Assembly: GCF_010367455.1 (NCBI RefSeq)
Contig: NZ_WRPR01000120.1
Location: forward strand, 1 to 39,324
From: Candidatus Laterigemmans baculatus
GTDB taxonomy: Bacteria; Planctomycetota; Planctomycetia; Pirellulales; Pirellulaceae
DNA length: 39,324 nucleotides
Direction: 5' to 3'
The position numbers were made by a program, and so were the translations under genes. Below, in pieces: positions 14,673 through 23,964 of this stretch. The notes beneath the pieces are model-generated. The model was not told where the DNA came from. It did not search any database and saw nothing but the letters and a program-made list of their open reading frames with translations. Each line of letters opens with the position of its first letter. Positions within the stretch are counted from its first letter, which is position 1.

Positions 14673-16043
14673 ATGACCGATTTCGCTCACCGCCCTCCCA
14701 CCGACGACCCTCCGGCCGAACCCGCTGCCGTGGAGGCCGCTGTCGTGGAGGCCCAGGCTCCCGATGCTACGGCCCCCGATGTTGCGGCCCCCGATGCTGC
14801 GGCCCCCGTAGAGCGTCCCTTCGCCCGCTCGCTCGAGCCTCGCCCGCCGGTAGTGACGCAGCGGGGAACTTCTTCCTATCGCGGAACCTATGCGAACCGG
14901 GGAACCTCTCCGCTGACTCAAGCGCTCATCACGTTGCTGATGCTGGCCAGCACCTTGGGAGCGGCCCGGTTTCTCGTGCCGGCAATCATCGAGGAAGCCC
15001 GCTACGCGTGGCGGCGTGGCCAATTGCGAGCGGAATACGAAGGGAGCGAGGGAGCGCTGCAGAATATTGGGCTCGATGCGCTCTCCAATGCCTACCAAAT
15101 GGTCACCCAGCGAGTGGGGGCCAGCGTCGTCCACATCGAAGTCGAGCGGAGCAGCGACCCGCAGCAGACGCTCCACTCGATCCGCCTCGGTGGGATTCAG
15201 CCCCCGGAAATGAGCGACCAAGGGAGTGGCGTAATCATCGACGCCGACGGCTACATCCTGACCAACAACCACGTGATTGCTGGCGGCGACGTGATCACCG
15301 TGGGGCTGAGCGACGGGCGGCGGATGTCGGCCGAAGTGCTGGGCAGCGATCCGCTGACCGACGTGGCGCTGCTGCGGGTTGCTGCTACGGGTTTGATGCC
15401 AATCGAGTGGGGGGACAGCGACCAGGTGGAGGTCGGGACACCGGTGTGGGCGGTGGGCAGCCCCTTCGGGCTCGACCGCACCGTCACCTTTGGAATCCTC
15501 AGCGGCAAACATCGGGCGGCCAAAGCGGGGACGACGTATCAAGATTTCATGCAGAGCGACGTAGCGGTGAATCCGGGCAACAGCGGCGGACCGCTGGTCG
15601 ATGCCCGAGGCCGGCTGATCGGAATCAACACCGCGATCGTCGGCGACACCTATCGCGGGGTCAGCTTCTCGATCCCGAGCAACGTGGCCCGGCGGGTCGT
15701 CGAGCGGCTGCGGTCGAGCGGACGGTTTGACCGCGGTTGGCTGGGAGTTCAACTGGCCGAGGTTCCCGACGAACTCCTGCCGGGAGAAGATTTCCGGCTT
15801 CGCGGCGCCCTGGTCAGCCGCTTGGCTGACCCCGATTCGCCCGCCGCCCAGGCGGGGATTGCCGCCGGCGACATCATTGTCGGCTTCGACGGCAACCAGA
15901 TCGCCGACATGGGAGCGCTGATGCGGATGGTGGGCAATTGGCCCGCTGGCCAGACGGCGGAGATCGAAATCTTCCGCGACGGAACCCGCCGCACGCTCGC
16001 GGTGGAAATTGGAGCCCGGCCGATGGAATTCAGCGTGCGGTGA
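14673..16043 (+). CDS. Membrane-anchored HtrA/DegP-type serine protease with one PDZ domain
   Basis: 456 residues from MTDFAHRPP; a longer reading from 14613 adds 20 residues without family character. Residues 1-75 are disordered and Ala/Pro-rich, including APDAT/APDVA/APDAA units coded by a 15 bp repeat. One membrane segment lies at about 80-105, so the protease faces the periplasm. The trypsin-like domain shows a full triad: His200 in LTNNHV, Asp230 in LTDVALL, Ser304 in NPGNSGGP. A single PDZ domain follows from about residue 350 (GALVSRL to GDIIVGFDG). By family it degrades or repairs misfolded envelope proteins, in the DegS-like one-PDZ layout. It is followed 138 bp later by the FGE-like gene and may be co-transcribed with it. 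Confidence 0.92.
   Translation: MTDFAHRPPTDDPPAEPAAVEAAVVEAQAPDATAPDVAAPDAAAPVERPFARSLEPRPPVVTQRGTSSYRGTYANRGTSPLTQALITLLMLASTLGAARFLVPAIIEEARYAWRRGQLRAEYEGSEGALQNIGLDALSNAYQMVTQRVGASVVHIEVERSSDPQQTLHSIRLGGIQPPEMSDQGSGVIIDADGYILTNNHVIAGGDVITVGLSDGRRMSAEVLGSDPLTDVALLRVAATGLMPIEWGDSDQVEVGTPVWAVGSPFGLDRTVTFGILSGKHRAAKAGTTYQDFMQSDVAVNPGNSGGPLVDARGRLIGINTAIVGDTYRGVSFSIPSNVARRVVERLRSSGRFDRGWLGVQLAEVPDELLPGEDFRLRGALVSRLADPDSPAAQAGIAAGDIIVGFDGNQIADMGALMRMVGNWPAGQTAEIEIFRDGTRRTLAVEIGARPMEFSVR
14757..14801 (+). repeat. 15 bp in-frame repeat in the HtrA-type gene
   Basis: Three units of about 15 bp, of the form GCCCCCGATGCTGCG, at 14757, 14772 and 14787. They code for five-residue APDAx units in the cytosolic disordered tail before the membrane segment. 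Confidence 0.85.
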
Positions 16044-16181
16044 GCGACCGCTCGGCGGAATTTGCTGGCATTCTCAGGGGAAAACCGCACGCGGAGGGGA
16101 AAAGGCCCTCCGCGAACCAATCGTGGCGATCTATAATCTTTCTCCAGTCTCTCAGTTCAGCATTTATCGCCACAAAGCGCC

Positions 16182-17432
16182 ATGTCGAAAAAATCGCTCC
16201 TTTCCATCGCTCTGGCCGGTTGCCTCTGCGGCGGGGTCGGCGTCGCATTGGTTCACGCCGCGGATGAAGCCACGTCCCAAGCCACCCCTCCCGCGACAGG
16301 CTCTCCCGAACAACCGCCGTTCAACGCCGCTCCGGGAATCTCCGAGACCCGCCCCGAGTCGGGACCGGCTGTGAAAGTCGAACACGGCTTCATGGTGCCG
16401 TACACCGAGCGAATTCCGGGAACCGACATCACTTTTGAGATGATTCCCGTTCCGGGAGGGACCTTCACCATGGGCAGCCCGGAATCGGAGGCTGGCCGCA
16501 ATGAGGACGAGGGTCCGCAGGTGAAGGTCGAGGTGCCTCCGATGTGGGTCGCCAAGGAAGAGGTCACGTGGGCGGAGTACCGGCAGTACATGGATTTGTA
16601 CGCGATCTTCAAGTCGTTCGAAGCTCGCGGCATCCGTCCGGTCACCGACGACAACCGCGTCGACGCGGTGACCGCGCCGACCGAACTGTACGAACCGAGC
16701 TTTACGTTTGAGTACGGCCAGGAAGACGAGCAGCCGGCCGTCACGATGACGCAGTACGCCGCCCGCCAGTACACGAAATGGCTCAGCCACGTGACCGGAC
16801 GCCAGTATCGGCTGCCGACCGAAGCCGAATGGGAATACGCCGCCCGGGGCGGAACCCAAACCGCCTACTCCTGGGGCGACGACCCGGAGCAGATCGACGA
16901 CTATGCCTGGTACTTCGACAATGCCGACTCCGGCCAGCTGCCGGGAGCTCAAAAGAAGCCGAATCCGTTCGGGTTGTATGACATGCATGGCAACGTGGCC
17001 GAATGGACCGTCGACGCCTATTCCGAAGAGGGCTACGAGCTGCCGACCGACAAGGTGCTGAGCGTCGACGAGGCGGTCCAGTGGCCCGAAGAGTCGTATC
17101 CGGGAGTGGTCCGCGGCGGGAGCTGGGAGATGGAGCCGCCGCAGCTGCGGAGCGCCGCCCGTTTGGCCTCGGACGATGACTACTGGAAAGAGGAAGACCC
17201 GAATTTCCCCAAAAGCCCCTGGTGGTTCACCAGCGATCCGGCCCGCGGCGTCGGCTTTCGGCTGTTCCGCTCCTACGAACCGAAGTCGGAAGAAGGAATC
17301 GCCAAGTATTGGGAAATGAATACCGAAGATGTGAAGGATGACGTGCAGTCGCGGATCTCCGGCGGCCGCGGCGTCTTCGGGATCGTCGACGAGCAGCTCC
17401 CGGCGGCGATCAAGGCAGCCCGAGAAGAGTAG
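16182..17432 (+). CDS. Secreted FGE-sulfatase-fold protein without catalytic cysteines
   Basis: 416 residues. The N-terminus is either a signal peptide cut after VHAA or a lipoprotein signal with lipobox LAGC at residues 11-14. Residues from about 85 to 365 form a formylglycine-generating-enzyme-like (SUMF1) domain: MIPVPGGTFTMGS, EEVTWAEYRQYM, RLPTEAEWEYAARGG, GLYDMHGNVAEWTVD, VVRGGSW and VGFRLFRS. The only two cysteines are in the signal region, so it cannot use the cysteine-copper chemistry of true FGE. It is probably a binding or structural protein, or an enzyme of a different type using the same fold. Residues 27-75 are a low-complexity linker. Planctomycetes encode many such proteins. 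No sulfatase gene is adjacent. Confidence 0.88.
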   Translation: MSKKSLLSIALAGCLCGGVGVALVHAADEATSQATPPATGSPEQPPFNAAPGISETRPESGPAVKVEHGFMVPYTERIPGTDITFEMIPVPGGTFTMGSPESEAGRNEDEGPQVKVEVPPMWVAKEEVTWAEYRQYMDLYAIFKSFEARGIRPVTDDNRVDAVTAPTELYEPSFTFEYGQEDEQPAVTMTQYAARQYTKWLSHVTGRQYRLPTEAEWEYAARGGTQTAYSWGDDPEQIDDYAWYFDNADSGQLPGAQKKPNPFGLYDMHGNVAEWTVDAYSEEGYELPTDKVLSVDEAVQWPEESYPGVVRGGSWEMEPPQLRSAARLASDDDYWKEEDPNFPKSPWWFTSDPARGVGFRLFRSYEPKSEEGIAKYWEMNTEDVKDDVQSRISGGRGVFGIVDEQLPAAIKAAREE

Positions 17433-17762
17433 GGGGGCTGGCCCCTCCGGCCCCCTCTCCCCCAAAAGGGTATCGCGGGGGTCGGCTCAGCCTCAATGCC
17501 AGCCAGTTCCGCGATTTCCTTTTGGGGGAGAGGGCTGGGGTGAGGGGGTCTAAGCGGCCGGCGGACTGTCCGGCCGCAGCAACCCACACCTCGCACAACA
17601 GCCCCCTCACCCTAACCCTCTCCCCCAAATGTTTCGCGACTGATGTTTGGGGGTACCGTTTGAGTCACTCCCGCGAAACATTCGGGGGAGAGGGGACCGG
17701 AACGCCTCACACTCCATTCATTACTTACCCACACTTCTACAAACCTTTGCCACGGGATCACT
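17433..17762. repeat. Two family E hairpins between FGE-like gene and asd
   Basis: A 330 bp gene-free stretch. The first inverted repeat has arms near 17453-17478 and 17509-17534 (CCCTCTCCCCCAAAAGGG paired with its complement). The second has arms near 17616-17639 and 17672-17694, sharing CCCTCTCCCCCAAATG and a TTTCGCG extension. The two hairpins are related, so this is a short cluster of one dispersed element. They lie where a terminator for the FGE-like gene would be expected. The last 65 bp are the leader of asd. Confidence 0.75.
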
Positions 17763-18776
17763 GTGTACGAAACTCTCGCCCTGGTCGGGGCCACTGGTGC
17801 GGTCGGACGGATTGTTCTTGAGCAATTGCAGCAGCGCAACTTTCCCTACAAGCGACTGAAGTTGCTCGCCTCGCAGCGGACAGCCGGCACGCAGGTCCGC
17901 GTCGGCGACACCGAGGTGACGGTCGAGCTGATGTGCCCCGAAGCGTTCGAGGGAGTCGATCTGGTGATCGCCAGCACGCCCGACGACGTGGCCGCGGAAT
18001 TCATCCCGTGGGCGGTCGAGCGAGGGGCGGTGGTCGTCGACGAGAGCGGCTACTGGCGGATGGATCCGAGCGTTCCGCTGGTCGTTCCGGAGGTCAACCC
18101 CGAAGCGGTCGAGAACCACCGCGGGATCATCAGCAGCCCCAACTGCAGCACCACGCAGATGGTCGTCGCGCTCGCGCCGCTGCATCGCGCCGCCCGCGTC
18201 CGCCGCGTCGTCGTCAGCACCTACCAGGCAACCAGCGGAGCGGGACTGGCCGGAATGGAGGAGCTGCGAACCGCCACTCGGGCTTCGCTCGCCGGGAGCG
18301 AGGTCGCGGCCCAAACGTTCCAGCACCCGATCGCGTTCAACCTGATCCCGCAGATCGGCTCGCAGAAGTACGAAGGCTACACCTCGGAAGAAATGAAGAT
18401 GGTGTACGAGACGCGGAAGATCATGGGGGACGAATCGATCCAGGTCTGTCCGACCTGCGTCCGCGTGCCGGTCGCGGTCGGTCACAGCGAGTCGATCATG
18501 GTCGAGACCGAGCGACCGCTGTCGGTTGAGGAAGCCCGGCAGCTGCTGGGCGAAGCCGATGGAATCACGGTGATCGACGATCTGCCCGATTCGCGGTACC
18601 CGATGCCGGTCGACTGCGAAGGCCGCGACGACGTGCTCGTCGGCCGAATTCGCAAAGACATCAGCAACCCTCACGGGATCACCTTCTGGTGCGTCAGCGA
18701 CAACCTCCGCAAGGGGGCCGCGACCAACGCGGTGCAGATCGCCGAGCTGCTGGTCCGCAATTCGGCCGCTGTCTGA
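17763..18776 (+). CDS. asd: Aspartate-semialdehyde dehydrogenase
   Basis: 337 residues starting at GTG. It reduces aspartyl phosphate to aspartate semialdehyde with NADPH, the shared step for lysine/diaminopimelate, threonine and methionine. Visible: NADP site LVGATGAVG (residues 8-15), catalytic Cys128 in SSPNCSTTQM, and the active-site region with a histidine in GRIRKD-adjacent strands near the C-terminus (PHGITFWCVSDNLRKGAATNAVQ). Length fits the family. The ORF upstream of GTG lies in family E repeats, so this start is likely; a weak GGGA stretch lies upstream. truA follows after about 41 bp and the two may be co-transcribed. Confidence 0.95.
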   Translation: MYETLALVGATGAVGRIVLEQLQQRNFPYKRLKLLASQRTAGTQVRVGDTEVTVELMCPEAFEGVDLVIASTPDDVAAEFIPWAVERGAVVVDESGYWRMDPSVPLVVPEVNPEAVENHRGIISSPNCSTTQMVVALAPLHRAARVRRVVVSTYQATSGAGLAGMEELRTATRASLAGSEVAAQTFQHPIAFNLIPQIGSQKYEGYTSEEMKMVYETRKIMGDESIQVCPTCVRVPVAVGHSESIMVETERPLSVEEARQLLGEADGITVIDDLPDSRYPMPVDCEGRDDVLVGRIRKDISNPHGITFWCVSDNLRKGAATNAVQIAELLVRNSAAV

Positions 18777-18817
18777 GTCGCTCCCCATCCTGTCGCAATC
18801 GCCCCGCGATCCCACCC

Positions 18818-19573
18818 TTGCCTCGCTACTTCAAACTGACCGTCGCCTACGACGGGACCGCCTACGCCGGTTGGCAGATCCAAGTCGGTAAGCCGACGGT
18901 GCAGGGGATGCTTGAACGGGCGATCGCGAGACTGGTCAAGGTCCGCGTGCCGATCACCGGCAGCGGACGGACCGACTCGGGAGTCCACGCGCTCGGCCAA
19001 GTCGCCAGCCTCTCGACCGACGCCTGGGCCGCTCCGGCCGAACGGCTGGCGATGGCGATGAACACCAAGCTGCCCGATGACATCCGCGTGCTCGCCGCGG
19101 AAGAGATGCCCGGCGACTTTCACGCGATCCGCGATGCGACCGGCAAACGCTATCGCTACCAGATCCAGATCGGTGGAATCCGCGATCCCTTCGACTACCG
19201 CTACCGCTGGCATCTCCCCGGACCGCTCGACGTGGCGGCGATGCGGGAGGCGGCGGCGACGCTTCGCGGGACGCACGATTTTGCTGCCTTCCAAGCCAGC
19301 GGCAGCGTGCGGAAGACGACGACCCGCACGGTCCGCGACCTGGTGATCCTCGACGAGCAGGGCAGGGGGGGCAGCGAGGCGCTCGCCGTGGAGATCGAGG
19401 CCAACGGGTTTCTCTACAACATGGTCCGGAACATCGTCGGCTCGCTGGTCGTCGTCGGCAGCGGCAAGGAGTCGCCGGAATGGATCGAGCGGGTCCTCGG
19501 TTCGCTCGACCGCACGCAAGCCGGGCCCACCGCGCCGCCGCAGGGACTGTTCTTGATGCACGTGCACTACTGA
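18818..19573 (+). CDS. truA: tRNA pseudouridine synthase A
   Basis: 251 residues if started at the TTG at 18818, giving (M)PRYFKLTVAYDGT, the family's usual N-terminus. Any ATG start would lie inside asd (the frame is open from 18689). It makes pseudouridine at positions 38-40 of the tRNA anticodon stem. The catalytic Asp is Asp53 in GSGRTDSGVHA. Further signs are YDGTAYAGWQ, FHAIRDATGKRYRYQI and FLYNMVRNIVGSL. The stop overlaps the next gene's ATG by one base (TGATG), so a glycosyltransferase is translationally coupled to it. Confidence 0.95.
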   Translation: MPRYFKLTVAYDGTAYAGWQIQVGKPTVQGMLERAIARLVKVRVPITGSGRTDSGVHALGQVASLSTDAWAAPAERLAMAMNTKLPDDIRVLAAEEMPGDFHAIRDATGKRYRYQIQIGGIRDPFDYRYRWHLPGPLDVAAMREAAATLRGTHDFAAFQASGSVRKTTTRTVRDLVILDEQGRGGSEALAVEIEANGFLYNMVRNIVGSLVVVGSGKESPEWIERVLGSLDRTQAGPTAPPQGLFLMHVHY

Positions 19574-20754
19574 TGCGTATCGCTCACATCATCACGCGGA
19601 TGATCATCGGCGGGGCGCAGGAGAACACGCTCTACAACTGCCTCGATCTGCTGCGACTCCATGGCGACGAGGTCGTGCTGATCACCGGCCCGTCGCTGGG
19701 CCCCGAAGGAAGTTTGCTCGAGCAGGGCAGGGCGGGGGAGTTGCCCGTGATCGAGCTCGATTCGCTGCGGCGAGCGATCCACCCGCTAAAGGACCTTCGA
19801 GCCCTCGCGGACCTTCGCCGCGTGCTCGGTGAACTGCGGCCCGACGTCGTGCACACCCACAGCGCCAAAGGAGGCATCCTGGGGCGGCAGGCGGCTTGGG
19901 AACTGGGCGTGCCGGCGATCGTGCACACGGTCCACGGAGCTCCGTTCCATCCCTATCAGCCCCCGCCGGTGCGGTGGCTCTACCGGGCCTGCGAACGACA
20001 TGCGGCCGGTCGCTGCCATCGGCTGATCAGCGTGGCCGATGCGATGACCGACTTGATGGTCGCCGGGGGCGTGGCGCCGCGAGAGAAATTCACCACGGTC
20101 TACAGCGGCATGGAAGTCGAACCGTTCCTCGCGGCCTCCGAACATCGGGCGGCGATGCGGGCTAAGTTCGGGTTCGGCGAGAGCGACATCGTGTTCGTCA
20201 AAATCGCCAGGCTGTTCCACCTGAAAGGGCACGACGACCTGATCACCGCGGCAGCCGAGGTCGTTCGGCGGCATCGCCAGGTGCGGTTCCTGCTGGTCGG
20301 CGACGGGATCCTCCGAGATTCACTGGAGCGGCGGATCGAGCGCCTCGGGCTCCGCGAGCACTTCGTCTTCGCCGGGCTGGTCGATCCGAGCGAGATCCCC
20401 GCTCATCTGGGAGCGGCCGACGCGCTGGTGCACACCTCCTACCGCGAGGGGCTCGCCCGGGCGCTACCGCAGGCGCTGATCGCGGGACTGCCGGCGGTCA
20501 GCTACGACGTCGACGGGGCCCGCGAAGTGGTCATCGACGGCGAGACTGGATGCTTGGTTCCGGCGGCCGATACCCACCGCCTGGCTGCCGCCCTCGGCCG
20601 GCTCGCCGAGGACGCCGCGATGCGTGAGCGGCTGGGCAGGGCAGGGCGGGAGCGGTTTACCGAGGTGTTCCGCCACCAAACGATGACCGCCCGAATCCGG
20701 GAAATTTACCAGTCGATCCTCGACTCGGCCCCTGATCGGGATGGCCGGAAGTAG
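19573..20754 (+). CDS. GT4 family glycosyltransferase
   Basis: 393 residues from MRIAHIITRMIIGGAQ, the start that overlaps the truA stop by one base. A GT-B enzyme: the N-terminal acceptor domain has GGAQENTLYN and VVHTHSAKGGILGR, and the C-terminal donor domain has FVKIARLFHLKGHDDLI, VGDGILRDSLE and REGLARALPQALIAGLPAV with the paired acidic residues replaced in part (E in YREGL, Q where the second Glu is usual). It resembles the sugar transferases of exopolysaccharide or lipid glycosylation. It is not related closely to the CgeB-type genes of the large cluster. Donor and acceptor unknown. No membrane segment. Confidence 0.88.
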   Translation: MRIAHIITRMIIGGAQENTLYNCLDLLRLHGDEVVLITGPSLGPEGSLLEQGRAGELPVIELDSLRRAIHPLKDLRALADLRRVLGELRPDVVHTHSAKGGILGRQAAWELGVPAIVHTVHGAPFHPYQPPPVRWLYRACERHAAGRCHRLISVADAMTDLMVAGGVAPREKFTTVYSGMEVEPFLAASEHRAAMRAKFGFGESDIVFVKIARLFHLKGHDDLITAAAEVVRRHRQVRFLLVGDGILRDSLERRIERLGLREHFVFAGLVDPSEIPAHLGAADALVHTSYREGLARALPQALIAGLPAVSYDVDGAREVVIDGETGCLVPAADTHRLAAALGRLAEDAAMRERLGRAGRERFTEVFRHQTMTARIREIYQSILDSAPDRDGRK

Positions 20755-20819
20755 GCCCTGGCTTGTAAGATGGAGCGGTTAGGGGGCTCACTACGGCAGC
20801 GCGACCGGCGAGGATTTTA

Positions 20820-21731
<912 letters not shown>

Positions 21732-21768
21732 TCGCAGTTAACCAAACCGTAATTGGGCGAACCCGAGA

Positions 21769-22752
21769 ATGGATTTAGCACCAGGTTTAGAATTCGAACG
21801 CGAGGTCTTCCTGCTCGAAACGCAACTCGCGGAGCTGGAAAAACAGACCGACCGCACCCCCGAAGCCGAAGAGACGATTCGTCGACTCCGCGGTGAGGTC
21901 AACGATGCCCTCCGCGCGCTGTACTCAAATCTCGATCCGTGGCAGACGGTCCAGGTGGCGCGGCACAAGAACCGACCTTACACCCGCGACTATTTGAATC
22001 TGGCATTCGATGAGTTTGTCGAACTGCACGGCGACAAACACTTTGGCGACGACCGGGCGCTGCTCAGCGGGTTTGCCAAGATCGATCGCTTCAAAGTCAT
22101 GATCGTCGGGCACCACAAAGGCCGGACCTACAAAGAACGCGCGGCGAGCCACTTTGGCTGCGCGCACCCCGAAGGCTACCGCAAGGTGATGAGCAAGATG
22201 CGGCTGGCGGAAAAGTACAAGCTGCCGCTGATCTGCCTGATCGACACCCCCGGCGCCTACCCGGGCATCGGCGCTGAGGAACGCGGCCAAGCCCAGGTGA
22301 TCGCCGAGAGCATGTTCAAGATGAGCCGCCTGCAGACGCCGGTGATCTGCGTCGTGATCGGCGAAGGCGGTTCAGGCGGCGCCCTGGGGATCGGCGTCGG
22401 CGACCGCGTCGCGGTCCTCGAGCACGCTTACTACTCGGTGATCAGCCCCGAAGGCTGCGCCGGGATCCTCTGGAAGAGCCACCAGTACGCTCCCAAAGCC
22501 GCCGCCGCGCTGCGATTTACTTCACGCGATCTGCGGGGCCTGGGAGTCGTCGACGACGTGCTCCCCGAACCGCTCGGCGGCGCCCACCGCGACCATCGCC
22601 AGATGGCCGCCTGCCTGAAGAGCTACCTGACGCGGACACTCACTCAGCTCGAAGCCAAACCGATCGACGAACTGGTCGACGAGCGCTACGAGAAGTTTCG
22701 GCGGATCGGCCAGTTCATCGAAGAACCGGTCGCACCAGCCGCCGCGAGCTAG
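21769..22752 (+). CDS. accA: Acetyl-CoA carboxylase carboxyltransferase subunit alpha
   Basis: 327 residues. With AccD it moves the carboxyl group from biotin to acetyl-CoA, giving malonyl-CoA for fatty acid synthesis. The N-terminal coiled region LEFEREVFLLETQLAELEK is typical, as is the crotonase-like core: HFGCAHPEGYRKVMSKMRLA, LIDTPGAYPGIGAEERGQ, GEGGSGGALGIGVGD and SPEGCAGILWK. Length fits. The last residues (PAAAS) and the TAG stop are coded by a family A repeat copy, so the C-terminal end is probably a late addition. It lies just downstream of the kinase gene. Confidence 0.97.
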   Translation: MDLAPGLEFEREVFLLETQLAELEKQTDRTPEAEETIRRLRGEVNDALRALYSNLDPWQTVQVARHKNRPYTRDYLNLAFDEFVELHGDKHFGDDRALLSGFAKIDRFKVMIVGHHKGRTYKERAASHFGCAHPEGYRKVMSKMRLAEKYKLPLICLIDTPGAYPGIGAEERGQAQVIAESMFKMSRLQTPVICVVIGEGGSGGALGIGVGDRVAVLEHAYYSVISPEGCAGILWKSHQYAPKAAAALRFTSRDLRGLGVVDDVLPEPLGGAHRDHRQMAACLKSYLTRTLTQLEAKPIDELVDERYEKFRRIGQFIEEPVAPAAAS

Positions 22753-22795
22753 CGTCCGGTTCCATCAGCCGCCGCGAGCTAGCGTCCGGCTTCCA
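22736..22795. repeat. Family A direct repeat providing the accA stop (copy A3)
   Basis: Two direct copies, 30 bp apart, of CAGCCGCCGCGAGCTAGCG. The TAG in the GCTAGC core of the first copy is the accA stop codon. The second copy has no opposite arm, so this is a tandem rather than an inverted arrangement. Confidence 0.92.
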
Positions 22796-22937
22796 AAACA
22801 GATCGGGGCACGCAACCGCCCCGATTTCGCCCCACCAGCAACGTCCGATAATGCCCCTTATGTTGCATTCGAACCGGGGTTTTTCCAGGGAAACAGCGAT
22901 TTCCGCCCCCGGCGACCCGGCCACTGCCCGGTCACCC

Positions 22938-23046
22938 ATCAGCCGCCGGGCGCTAGCCCCCGGTTCCCACAATCGCGGACGGAACCGGACGCTAGCGCGT
23001 TGCGGCTGATGCAGATGGAACCGGACGCTAGCGCGTTGCGGCTGAT
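22938..23046. repeat. Family A repeat next to the cvpA-like stop (copy A4)
   Basis: One full inverted unit (arms with GCGCTAGCCCCCGGTT and AACCGGACGCTAGCGCG) followed by a second copy of the right arm, giving two direct copies of ACCGGACGCTAGCGCGTTGC. The right end shares its last base with the stop codon of the cvpA-like gene (23046-23048). The gap between accA and this element (22796-22937) shows no gene. Confidence 0.92.
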
Positions 23047-23813
23047 CACGGACCCATCAATCGCATCGGCGGCAGACCGCTTGGCTGCTGGGCTCGCTGC
23101 GGCACGTAATCCCGGAGCGATTCGAAGCTCTCGGGCGTCCACCGCTGAGGGTCGATCGGCAGCGGCGACTGGCTCGCCGCGTCTTGCCAGAACGAATCCG
23201 GAAGCAGCCCATCGGACGCGCCTCCCGAGGAGATCGGAGAGTCGCTCCCCGGCGTCCATGGAAAGCCACCCCCAGCACCAGGCTCCACCGATTCAGCAAC
23301 CCCGCCGACTCGCTCCTCAAAGCTGTCGATGTACGGGGCGACGACCTCGTGCAACTCTGGCGGGATGATCGCGTCGCTCTTATCGAGAGCCTTGGCTATG
23401 TAGTAGCCACTCTTGGAGTGCACGATCGTCTCGCGGTGGCTTTGCCCCAGGAGGGTCACCGCGAACATCGTGATCAGGATGCAGAACAGAGCCCCTTTGG
23501 CGAGCCCGAAGGCGGCCCCGATCTGGCGATCGAAATCCTTCAGCTTCATGCGGTCGATCGAGCGACTGACCATGCGGAAGGCGACCCAGATGATCAGCGA
23601 ACTGCCGACGTACAGGATCAGCATCGCCAGGAACATATTCCAGGGCGGATCGGCCTTGATCGATTCGCTAAAAGGCTGGCGAAACTTGTAGGCCACGATG
23701 TAACTAACAACGATCGATGCAATCGAGGCGAGCTGCCAAGCAAAACCCTTGATGGCACCGAACAGCGTGGCGCCAGCCAGGACGACCAGCATCAATATGT
23801 CGTAAGTCTCCAT
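23046..23813 (-). CDS. CvpA family membrane protein
   Basis: 255 residues from METYDILMLVV at 23813; the open frame extends further up but without family character. Four hydrophobic segments lie at about residues 5-22, 27-45, 62-82 and 103-123, in the pattern of CvpA (colicin V production) proteins, with the typical GAIKGFAWQLASI and GAAFGLAKGALFC segments. The C-terminal 110 residues are soluble, Pro/Ser/Gly-rich and probably disordered; this tail is specific to this group. CvpA proteins affect envelope integrity and stress resistance; the biochemical role is not settled. It diverges from the YdjM-type gene across 151 bp and converges on accA. Confidence 0.85.
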   Translation of the reverse strand: METYDILMLVVLAGATLFGAIKGFAWQLASIASIVVSYIVAYKFRQPFSESIKADPPWNMFLAMLILYVGSSLIIWVAFRMVSRSIDRMKLKDFDRQIGAAFGLAKGALFCILITMFAVTLLGQSHRETIVHSKSGYYIAKALDKSDAIIPPELHEVVAPYIDSFEERVGGVAESVEPGAGGGFPWTPGSDSPISSGGASDGLLPDSFWQDAASQSPLPIDPQRWTPESFESLRDYVPQRAQQPSGLPPMRLMGP

Positions 23814-23964
23814 AACCGCCTGCCTCCGTGCATGAATGGATGCCTCGAGTATAGCGAGCGGTTTAGGCGGCACGAAGACCAATTCGCCTTGGCAGGCAAT
23901 GGGCAGGGCGGTTACAGAGGGAAATACTAGGCCGACTTTCCCAAGCACTCGGAACCGTTCCCGC

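Noticed and set aside
12926-15730. 934-residue plus-strand frame
   Set aside because: Runs through a minisatellite, antisense to the uronate isomerase-like gene, and out of frame through the protease gene; GC-driven artefact.
14511-15752. 413-residue minus-strand frame
   Set aside because: Antisense to the HtrA-type protease, whose full catalytic triad is on the plus strand.
16164-17465. 433-residue minus-strand frame
   Set aside because: Antisense to the FGE-like gene; no recognisable motif.
17763-20754. asd-truA-GT4 as a functional surface-glycan operon
   Set aside because: The spacing supports co-transcription, but asd and truA are general housekeeping genes, so no shared pathway can be claimed.
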